Positions 1-5,310 of a DNA stretch of 6,157 bases are shown in pieces. The translations under genes were made by a program, and so were the position numbers. Each line of letters opens with the position of its first letter. The stretch's first letter is position 1. The DNA comes from Candidatus Fermentibacterales bacterium. Lineage in GTDB: Bacteria; Fermentibacterota; Fermentibacteria; Fermentibacterales; JAFGKQ01. Location of the stretch: positions 1 to 6,157 of the forward strand of contig JAFGKQ010000132.1 of assembly GCA_016928495.1 (NCBI GenBank). The letters are read 5' to 3'. The notes beneath the pieces are model-generated. The model saw only the letters and a program-made list of their open reading frames with translations, was not told the DNA's origin and made no database searches.

Positions 1-317
1 CGGGACTCGAACGTGCCCTGCTCGGGCCTGAAGATCATGGTCCCCGTAAGGTCCGCCGGAAGGAGGTCGGGAGTGAACTGGATCCTGCAGAACTCCGCTT
101 CCAGACACCTCGCGAGGGTTCGGGCAGCCATGGTCTTGGCGAGCCCCGGGACTCCCTCGATCAGCACGTGCCCCCTGCAGAGCAGAGCCGTCAGGATGCC
201 CCTCTGGAAGTCACGCTGACCCACGATCACGCGCCGCATCTCGGCCTGGAGCCTCTCGAGGTCGCCCGAGATCTCCTGTATCTCTCTCCTCAGGTCTTCG
301 ATCTGCTCACGAGGCAT
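1..317 (-). CDS. MoxR-family AAA+ ATPase, N-terminal part (3' end cut by window edge)
   Basis: About 105 N-terminal residues are visible; the family is usually 310-330 residues, so two thirds lie beyond position 1. After a charged, helical lead (residues 1-28) comes VIVGQ (30-34), then HVLIEGVPGLAKT (50-62), which contains the MoxR-type Walker A GVPGLAKT, and then RIQFTPDLLPADLTGT (78-93), the family hallmark. Walker B, the sensors and the arginine finger are outside the window. MoxR ATPases are cytoplasmic chaperone-like AAA+ proteins, often paired with DUF58 and VWA-domain proteins that may lie further downstream; their substrate cannot be told here. The start is uncertain: ATG at 317 is 13 nt from GAGGAG (336-331), while an in-frame TTG at 329-327 sits 6 nt after AGGAG (340-336) and would add four residues. 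An in-frame stop at 353-351, which is also the stop of the mutase gene, limits upstream extension. The gene follows the phosphomutase by 33 nt. Confidence 0.93.
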   Translation of the reverse strand, partial: MPREQIEDLRREIQEISGDLERLQAEMRRVIVGQRDFQRGILTALLCRGHVLIEGVPGLAKTMAARTLARCLEAEFCRIQFTPDLLPADLTGTMIFRPEQGTFES

Positions 318-330
318 GATCTCAGCCAAG

Positions 331-340
331 CTCCTCTCCT
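331..340 (-). promoter_or_regulatory. Shine-Dalgarno region of the MoxR gene
   Basis: On the minus strand this reads AGGAGAGGAG, two overlapping purine-rich ribosome binding motifs just after the phosphomutase stop codon. Spacing suits the TTG at 329-327 (6 nt from the first AGGAG) better than the ATG at 317-315 (13 nt from the second), so the first four residues of the protein are uncertain. Confidence 0.6.
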
Positions 341-350
341 GCGATCCGTC

Positions 351-1715
351 TCAGCCCGGTTCCTCTTCCGAGGCCTGCGCCAGGGTCTCGCGGACGATCC
401 TCTCGTACTCGTCCAGGCGCTCCCGGCTGGAGGCCTCGAATCTCATGACCAGAACGGGCTGAGTGTTCGAGGCCCTCAGGAGTCCCCATCCATCCGGGAA
501 CTCGATCCTGACGCCGTCTGTGGTGTCCACTTCGTAGCCTCTGTCAGAGAGCCTACGCCTGACCCTATCCACGAGGGCCGCCTTTTGTTCCTCGGGGCAT
601 GCCTCCCTTATCTCCGGCGTCGAGACGACCTCCGGCAGATCCGACAGCCTCCGGCTCAGTGGTTCCTCTCCGTCCGACAGCACCTCGAGCAGCCTGAGGG
701 TGGCGTAGAGGGCGTCGTCATACCCGTAGTAGCGATCCCTGAAGAAGACGTGACCGCTCATCTCTCCGGCGAGCAACGCGTTCTGCTCGATCATGTTCTT
801 CTTGATGATCGAGTGGCCGGTAGCGCTCATCAGGGGACGCCCTCCGGCCTTCTCGACCTCGCTGAAGAACAGCCTGGACGCCTTGACCTCCGAGATCACC
901 ACGGCCCCGGGGTAGGAGCGCAGCAGAGCCCTGGCAAGCAGGATCAGCACTCGATCGCCCCAGACGATCTCTCCCCTCTCGTCTACTACTCCGAGCCTGT
1001 CGGCATCTCCGTCATATGCAACGCCGAGATCGGCTTTCTCGCTCAACACGAGCCATCTGAGATCGCGGAGATTGGAGGGGACCGTGGGATCCGGGTGATG
1101 GTTGGGAAAGCTGCCGTCCATCTCGCAGAAGATAGGGACGACCTCACACCCCAGCCTGCCGAGGACATCACAGGCGACACCCCCACCAGTGCCGTTGCCG
1201 CCGTCCACCACTACTCTGAGGGGACGACCCAGGCAGAACTCCGAGACCAGCCTGTCCGTGTATCGGTCGTAGAGATCAACCCTGTCGGCGTGGGCCTCAC
1301 CGAACGGCTCTGTCCAGGAATCCTCCATGCTGTCCGCGAGCCCTGCTATCTCGGGGCCATACAGAGTGTGACGCCCCAGCATCATCTTGAACCCGTTGTA
1401 CTCCGGGGGATTGTGGCTGCCGGTGATCATCACCGTGGCCTCCGGATCGTCCAGCGCGTAGCAGGCAAAGTAGGTCATGGGCGTGGTCTGCACGCCGAGA
1501 TCGATCACCGAAGCGCCCGTCGAGCAGATACCGCGCGCCAGCCACTCGAAGAGCTGACCACCCGAGGGCCTGCAGTCGCGCCCCACCGCCATCCTCGCTC
1601 CCTCGCCCCCGGCTCTCCGGGAGAGCTCTCTCCCGAGCATGAAGACCGTAGACTCGTCGAGGCCGGCTCCCGCAACGCCCCTCACGTCGTACATCCTGAA
1701 GATGGAACGGTCCAT
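351..1715 (-). CDS. phosphomannomutase/phosphoglucomutase (alpha-D-phosphohexomutase family)
   Basis: A complete 454-residue enzyme of the usual length for bacterial PMM/PGM (about 450-465). The family interconverts hexose 1-phosphates and 6-phosphates (mannose and/or glucose) through a phosphoserine, feeding nucleotide sugars for polysaccharides, lipopolysaccharide or glycans; it acts in the cytosol. All four signatures are present in order: the N-terminal IFRMYDVRG (5-13); the phosphoserine loop TGSHNPPEYNGFK (98-110) with the likely catalytic Ser100; the Mg-binding loop DGDADR (235-240); the sugar-specificity loop GEMSGH (317-322); and the phosphate-binding loop RASNTQP (414-420). GHSIIKKNM (300-308) is also typical. 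GEMSGH and RASNT resemble the dual-specificity PMM/PGM type more than phosphoglucosamine mutase, but substrate preference is inferred. ATG at 1715 is chosen because AAGGGAG (1730-1724) lies 8 nt upstream and the protein then begins at the conserved region; an in-frame GTG at 1736 would add seven residues and overlap the previous stop. Confidence 0.95.
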   Translation of the reverse strand: MDRSIFRMYDVRGVAGAGLDESTVFMLGRELSRRAGGEGARMAVGRDCRPSGGQLFEWLARGICSTGASVIDLGVQTTPMTYFACYALDDPEATVMITGSHNPPEYNGFKMMLGRHTLYGPEIAGLADSMEDSWTEPFGEAHADRVDLYDRYTDRLVSEFCLGRPLRVVVDGGNGTGGGVACDVLGRLGCEVVPIFCEMDGSFPNHHPDPTVPSNLRDLRWLVLSEKADLGVAYDGDADRLGVVDERGEIVWGDRVLILLARALLRSYPGAVVISEVKASRLFFSEVEKAGGRPLMSATGHSIIKKNMIEQNALLAGEMSGHVFFRDRYYGYDDALYATLRLLEVLSDGEEPLSRRLSDLPEVVSTPEIREACPEEQKAALVDRVRRRLSDRGYEVDTTDGVRIEFPDGWGLLRASNTQPVLVMRFEASSRERLDEYERIVRETLAQASEEEPG

Positions 1716-1723
1716 GGGCTCGG

Positions 1724-1730
1724 CTCCCTT
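1724..1730 (-). promoter_or_regulatory. Shine-Dalgarno of the phosphomutase gene
   Basis: The minus strand reads AAGGGAG, 8 nt before ATG 1715-1713. It begins on the last base of the upstream gene's TGA (1732-1730), so ribosomes finishing the pseudokinase gene are well placed to reinitiate. This decides in favour of ATG 1715 over GTG 1736. Confidence 0.7.
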
Positions 1731-2542
1731 CAGCACCCCTGCTTCCCGGCGGCGGAGTCGGTGAGCAGCTCTATCGAGTAGTGGCCAGGGCCCTCACCCG
1801 ATGATAGCATGCCTCCGTGTGCCGAGACGATTTGCCTGGCAAGAGCAACGGGAAGCGCGGAGGACGATGCATCGCTATGAGGCTCACCCGTGTAGCCGAT
1901 CTCGAGCCTCGCCCTGGAGGACGAGGCGCTGGCGACCACCCTTACGTGCAGCACCTCCCCCCTGGCGGCGTGCCCGATCGCATCCGACAGCAGCTCGACC
2001 AGTGCCCTCGTCAGGTACTCGCGATCGGCCCTGACTGCCACGTCCCGGTCGGAAGCGACGGCGAGAGAGAGGCCCCTGGCGGAGACCTGCCCGCCGAGAG
2101 CGTGGATGGCCTCCATCAGCACCTCGTCCAGGGCGAGAGAGGCTCCTCTCTCGAGCAGAGGCGGACGCCCGGATTCCAGCTCCATGGAGTGCAGCTCGAG
2201 TATCTCGCCCAGGCTGTCCAGGTAGTGATCGAGCCTGTCCAGGTCTCCGCGCATGGCCTCCGTGGCGGAGTGGATCTCCTCTGTGGTCAGGAACGGCTGG
2301 GCCAGCAACTGCGCCCTGCTCCGGATCGAGGACAACGGCGCCCTGATCTCGGCGCCTATCCTCACGAGGAGCTCGGTCCTGAAGCTGTCCAGCGACTCGA
2401 TCTGCGAGGAGAGGTCGTCCAGGCTGGAGCGCAGCTCGCGCGCCCTGGACCTCCAGGACGCGGCAACTCGCCGGGACCTTTCTGCGAGAACCAGGAGAGC
2501 TACGACCACCAGGCCGCCAAGCCATGCGGGTATCTGGTTCAG
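1730..2542 (-). CDS. membrane-anchored histidine-kinase-like protein with degenerate catalytic motifs (probable pseudokinase)
   Basis: 270 residues from a proposed CTG start. Seen: one membrane helix at residues 5-20, followed by the Arg-rich ERSRR, which suggests a cytoplasmic C-terminus; a charged, possibly coiled-coil stretch at 30-58; a DHp-like region (52-120) with IGAEIRAPLSSI at 62-73; and a HATPase-like region (about 138-262) ending in ALARQIVSAHGG (233-244) and an HATPase-style final strand. In HisKA kinases the segment reads S-H-E-[LI]-R-T-P-L; here the phosphoacceptor His is Ala64 (codon GCC) while Glu65, Arg67 and Pro69 remain. The N-box ELLSDAIGHA (183-192) has Glu183, Asp187 and Gly190 where Asn, Asn and Lys are usual. 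The G1 box DxGxG is replaced near GYTGEP (216-221), and the G2 glycines are missing. It therefore should not autophosphorylate; a scaffold, sensor or allosteric role is inferred. There is no extracytoplasmic sensor domain. Conventional ATG starts at 2587 (no visible ribosome site, 44 nt overlap) and 2644 (101 nt overlap) are the alternatives. Confidence 0.8.
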   Translation of the reverse strand: MNQIPAWLGGLVVVALLVLAERSRRVAASWRSRARELRSSLDDLSSQIESLDSFRTELLVRIGAEIRAPLSSIRSRAQLLAQPFLTTEEIHSATEAMRGDLDRLDHYLDSLGEILELHSMELESGRPPLLERGASLALDEVLMEAIHALGGQVSARGLSLAVASDRDVAVRADREYLTRALVELLSDAIGHAARGEVLHVRVVASASSSRARLEIGYTGEPHSDASSSALPVALARQIVSAHGGMLSSGEGPGHYSIELLTDSAAGKQGC

Positions 2543-2543
2543 C

Positions 2544-4202
2544 TCAGCCTCCCTCCTTCCAGGTCCTGCCGAGCGAGCTGAAGGCATCCCAGAAGGCGGG
2601 AAGAGTGAAGGAGAGCAGAGGCATCTCGAGCAGAACGCCTCCATCGCGTCTCAGGAGTCTGAGCGTCCCGGTCTGCTCCGGGGAGCAGGCCGTCTCCGGC
2701 GACTCGGGACAGGCGCAGCCGAACCTGTCGAGGAAGGCGGCCTGAACGAGCAGCCTCGCCCGATCGTCGCCGCACTGGAGCTCGGGAAGGGGAAAGGACT
2801 CCAGGCGCCCGAGGAGCCTCGAGATCGTGATGCCTATCAGAGCGGCCGGGGAGTTGCCGGGCAGGACGGCGCCCGGTCCTCGCAGCCACTCGCTCTCGCC
2901 CCCGAGGAGGAGCAGGGGAACGTCCGATAGCCTGCCGTCGGAGGAGAGGAGCCCCGCAAGGCTGGCAGCATCGGAGTTGCCGTAGGAGCCCTGCAGGATC
3001 ACCAGGTCCGGTCGCATCGCCTCGCATGTCGAGATCAGGTCGAAGGGCCCCGGAGCCAGAACCGGCACTCCCCCGGCCTCGAGGACCAGGCTGCTGAGCA
3101 TCGACCCTGTCTCCCTGCGCGAGGTCCAGAAGGCAACAACGGGCCTGAAGGCGCAGTTCCTCGAGACCCACTCCCGGCTCGAGGCAAGCACGCTGTTCAC
3201 GGCGGAGAGCAGAGTGGACTCGTCGATCGGCTTGCGGAGGTCGGCGCTGGCGGAGCTGGAAGAGACCCTGAGCAACCGAACCAGGGAGGTCGACGGGTTG
3301 CTCCTTATCGCCCCGGCGACCGCCTCGACCTCTGCGTCCTCCAGGTAGTCGTCGAGGAGTATGATGTCCGGTCCGAGCCTCTCGGCGAGGCTTGCGCAGC
3401 GTGCTGCCTCGCTGATGGGAAGCACCGCGTAGCCCGCCCTGATCGAGAGGCATCGCGACATGTGGAGGAGGGACTCGTCGCTCGAGACGACCATCACGAC
3501 CGTTGGAAAGCCATGCACGAGCGCTTCGTCCATGGCGAACACGGGACACGAGAGGCAGGGTTCCGCGCAGGCATCCCGGTCACGCACGAGGGCGCAGCCC
3601 CTCGTTTCGCTGTCGAAGGACCAGCAGGGGCGTGAAGAGTCCAGGAGGGCCGGACATGCCGGGACGCTGTCAGCGTCATGCCCGGCCGCAGGCGCCGGCT
3701 GGCAGCGGGCGGGGCAGGCGCTGAAGACGATGGGCGACGAGGCGCGGGACCCGCGCCAGACCGAGAAGCGGCCGGTCTCGGCCCGCACGAAGCGCAGACG
3801 CAGGCCCCGGCACGTCCCGTCAGGATCGATGGGCATGATGGACCCGCCAAGAGCTGCGAAGAGCTCCTCGATGCGAGGACTCGGCTGGACCGGCCCGGAG
3901 TCTCCGTCCCGAAGGAGGTCCAGACAGACTGTCTCGCCCTGCTGAAAGGTTCTCATCCTCACTTTCACGGGCCCTCCATCCGTCGAGGTGCCCGAAACGA
4001 GACCAACGGCGGCCCTCAGTGCCCGGTCCATGAGCCTGGCATCCGAGATGACGTTGGAAACGCCCTCTATGCCGGAAACGTCGACTCCCTGACCGCTGCC
4101 TTCGCAGGCGGAAGCCGTCCTGAGGACCGCGTTCACCAGGTTCACCATCGAAAGGGAGGTGGGGAAGAGCAGTGGGCTCGTCTGGCGCCCGTCGTCGCTC
4201 AT
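2544..4202 (-). CDS. multidomain signalling protein: degenerate HATPase-like / Cys-rich module / receiver / pseudo-receiver
   Basis: 552 residues, soluble, no signal peptide or membrane helix seen. Residues 14-139 have the order of a histidine-kinase ATPase domain (a helix at the N-box position, GGPVKVRMR at 76-84, and LFAALGGSI at 114-122 like the C-terminal LGGxI strand), but the N-box Asn residues are absent. Residues 160-222 hold eight Cys (163, 167, 183, 193, 203, 212, 216, 219) with CPA, CW and CxxxCxxCP spacing, resembling the two-CW type of putative metal-binding domain. Residues 232-340 are a receiver domain with Asp242, phosphoacceptor-position Asp284 (DIILLDDYL, 279-287), Ser314 and Lys324 (LRKPI). 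Residues 353-465 look like a second receiver in which the Asp position is Gln404 and the Lys position is Leu447. The last 85 residues, with four more Cys, are unassigned. ATG 4202 begins 3 nt after the pilT stop and has no clear ribosome site, suggesting coupled translation. There is no DNA-binding or other recognised output domain. Domain calls are by eye; exact function is unknown. Confidence 0.8.
   Translation of the reverse strand: MSDDGRQTSPLLFPTSLSMVNLVNAVLRTASACEGSGQGVDVSGIEGVSNVISDARLMDRALRAAVGLVSGTSTDGGPVKVRMRTFQQGETVCLDLLRDGDSGPVQPSPRIEELFAALGGSIMPIDPDGTCRGLRLRFVRAETGRFSVWRGSRASSPIVFSACPARCQPAPAAGHDADSVPACPALLDSSRPCWSFDSETRGCALVRDRDACAEPCLSCPVFAMDEALVHGFPTVVMVVSSDESLLHMSRCLSIRAGYAVLPISEAARCASLAERLGPDIILLDDYLEDAEVEAVAGAIRSNPSTSLVRLLRVSSSSASADLRKPIDESTLLSAVNSVLASSREWVSRNCAFRPVVAFWTSRRETGSMLSSLVLEAGGVPVLAPGPFDLISTCEAMRPDLVILQGSYGNSDAASLAGLLSSDGRLSDVPLLLLGGESEWLRGPGAVLPGNSPAALIGITISRLLGRLESFPLPELQCGDDRARLLVQAAFLDRFGCACPESPETACSPEQTGTLRLLRRDGGVLLEMPLLSFTLPAFWDAFSSLGRTWKEGG
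2548..2558 (-). promoter_or_regulatory. strong Shine-Dalgarno before an apparent CTG start
   Basis: The minus strand reads AAGGAGGGAGG, a near-perfect anti-16S match inside the last codons of the upstream gene. AAGGAGG ends 9 nt before CTG 2542-2540, and the overlapping GGGAGG ends 5 nt before it. No in-frame ATG, GTG or TTG lies at a suitable distance downstream. The upstream stop TGA (2546-2544) and this CTG are separated by one base, which fits coupled translation. Confidence 0.6.
3183..3509 (-). other. receiver (REC) domain with conserved phosphoacceptor Asp
   Basis: Codes for residues 232-340 of the 552-residue protein. Hydrophobic strand VVMVV then SSDES gives the acidic site (Asp242, with Ser241 in place of the first Asp). 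The third strand leads to Asp284, Ser314 lies after the fourth strand, and Lys324-Pro325 matches the conserved KP. These are the residues a receiver needs to take a phosphoryl group from a kinase. Confidence 0.7.
3537..3731 (-). other. Cys-rich putative metal-binding segment (two-CW-like) within the signalling protein
   Basis: Codes for residues 158-222 of the 552-residue protein. Seen: CPARC (163-167), CPA (183-185), CW (193-194), C203 and CAEPCLSCP (212-220). The paired CPx/CW motifs with a final CxxxCxxC suggest Zn or Fe-S coordination. The link to the two-CW family is from memory of its pattern and is not verified. Confidence 0.5.
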
Positions 4203-4205
4203 GGG

Positions 4206-5282
4206 TCAGACGAGGCCGCTGAGACGCAGCGCCAGATCGCCAGGGTTGGAGGCAGTCGAAAGCGCCTCCTGCTCGGAGATGTAGCCCTTCTGGAACAGCC
4301 TTGCGAGCTCTCCGTCGAGGGTCCTCATGCCGTACTGGGACGCGGACCGCTCCATGGCTTCGGGCAGCTCGCGCTCCCTTCCCGGCTCGAGTATGAGGTC
4401 TCTTATGAGCGGTGTCGCGATGAGGAGCTCCGTTGCAGGGATCAGGCCGGGCCGGTCAACGCGGGGAAGCAGCCTGAGAGACACGATGGCCTGAAGCACG
4501 CCGGAGAGCTGCGTCCGCACCTGGTTGTGCTGATAGGACGGGAACAGGTCGATTATCCTGCTGATCGTCGCCGCTGCCCCGCTCGTGTGGAGGGTCCCGA
4601 GCACCAGGTGCCCCGTCTCTCCCGCGACCAGGGCGGTCTCCAGGGTCTCCGTGTCCCTGATCTCTCCTATGAGTATCACGTCGGGATCCTGGCGGAAGAC
4701 GCTGTTCAGGGCGGATGAGATGCTCTCCGTGTCCTGCCCTATCTCGCGCTGGGTCACTACGGAGAGCTTGCTGGAGAAGAGGAACTCGATGGGGTCCTCC
4801 AGGGTGACGATGTGCGCGTTCCTCCGGGTGTTGATGATCTCGGTCATGGCCGCCATCGTCGTCGACTTCCCCGAGCCGGTCGGCCCGGTGATGAGAACGA
4901 GCCCGCTACGCAGCAGGGCTACGTCGGCCAGCTTGGAGGGAAGGTTCAGGTCATCGAGGCGCGGGATCTCCAGGGGCACCACCCTCACCGCGAGCTGGAC
5001 AGTGCCCATCGACCTGAAGACGTTGACCCTGAACCTGGCCAGGCCCTCGATGCTGATGGCGAAGTCGACCTCGCCCTTCCTCTGGAACCTGTCGCGCTGA
5101 TCTTCGCCCATCAGCTCGAAGGCCACCCTGAAGGTGTCCTCGCGTGACAGGGGGCCGTGGTCGCCCATGGCTCCCAGAGCGCCTGCGGCCCGGACCACGG
5201 GCGGCGAGCCGGCCTTGAGATGGATGTCGCTGGCTCCGCTCTCGACAGCCTTGGCGAGGATGTTCCTGATCTCCTGCTGCAA
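4206..5282 (-). CDS. pilT: PilT-like type IV pilus retraction ATPase
   Basis: A complete 358-residue protein of normal PilT length (about 345-370). PilT forms a cytoplasmic hexamer at the pilus base and uses ATP hydrolysis to depolymerise the pilus, driving twitching, adhesion and DNA uptake. Seen in order: GASDIHLKAG (16-25) of the N-terminal domain; RFRVNVF (83-89); Walker A GPTGSGKST (133-141); the Asp box TLEDPIEF (160-167); Walker B with catalytic Glu, ILIGEIRD (203-210, Glu207); the His box GETGHLVLGTLHT (221-233, His225 and His232); and LFPSYQHNQVRTQLSG (246-261). The C-terminal PilT helix normally reads AIRNLIRE; here it is PLIRDLILE (291-299), a moderate variant. GMRTLDGELARL (318-329) is typical of the retraction-motor tail rather than PilB. 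The start is TTG at 5282-5280, the only start codon between the in-frame stop at 5318-5316 and the conserved region, with a purine-rich GGGAAGGGACAGGA upstream. It lies 28 nt after the radical SAM gene and 3 nt before the signalling gene. Confidence 0.95.
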   Translation of the reverse strand: MQQEIRNILAKAVESGASDIHLKAGSPPVVRAAGALGAMGDHGPLSREDTFRVAFELMGEDQRDRFQRKGEVDFAISIEGLARFRVNVFRSMGTVQLAVRVVPLEIPRLDDLNLPSKLADVALLRSGLVLITGPTGSGKSTTMAAMTEIINTRRNAHIVTLEDPIEFLFSSKLSVVTQREIGQDTESISSALNSVFRQDPDVILIGEIRDTETLETALVAGETGHLVLGTLHTSGAAATISRIIDLFPSYQHNQVRTQLSGVLQAIVSLRLLPRVDRPGLIPATELLIATPLIRDLILEPGRERELPEAMERSASQYGMRTLDGELARLFQKGYISEQEALSTASNPGDLALRLSGLV

Positions 5283-5310
5283 ATCCTGTCCCTTCCCGGA
5301 GCCAGGCCGC

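Noticed and set aside
318-350. Possible terminator between phosphomutase and MoxR genes
   Set aside because: No GC hairpin followed by a T-run is seen on the minus strand; the gap mainly holds the ribosome binding region.
168-1781. A 537-codon open frame on the plus strand
   Set aside because: It lies antisense to the phosphomutase gene, whose four active-site motifs are unmistakable. The translation has no recognisable domain and reflects codon bias in GC-rich DNA.
1817-2581. A 254-codon plus-strand frame
   Set aside because: Antisense to the pseudokinase gene, whose intact frame keeps HATPase-like and DHp-like segments; the plus-strand product shows no recognisable domain.
2543-2644. N-terminal extension of the pseudokinase to ATG 2644
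   Set aside because: It would overlap the upstream gene by about 100 nt and puts an unrelated Cys/Pro-rich stretch ahead of the membrane helix. The strong ribosome site favours 2542.
2539-3549. A 336-codon minus-strand frame in another phase of the signalling gene
   Set aside because: Its product is an Arg/Gly/Pro-rich low-complexity sequence typical of a shadow frame, whereas the 2544-4202 frame shows receiver motifs across the same region.
3678-4718. A 346-codon plus-strand frame
   Set aside because: It spans parts of two minus-strand genes, including conserved PilT sequence, and has no domain features.
4585-5100. A 171-codon plus-strand frame
   Set aside because: Exactly antisense to the PilT Walker A, Asp box and Walker B region.
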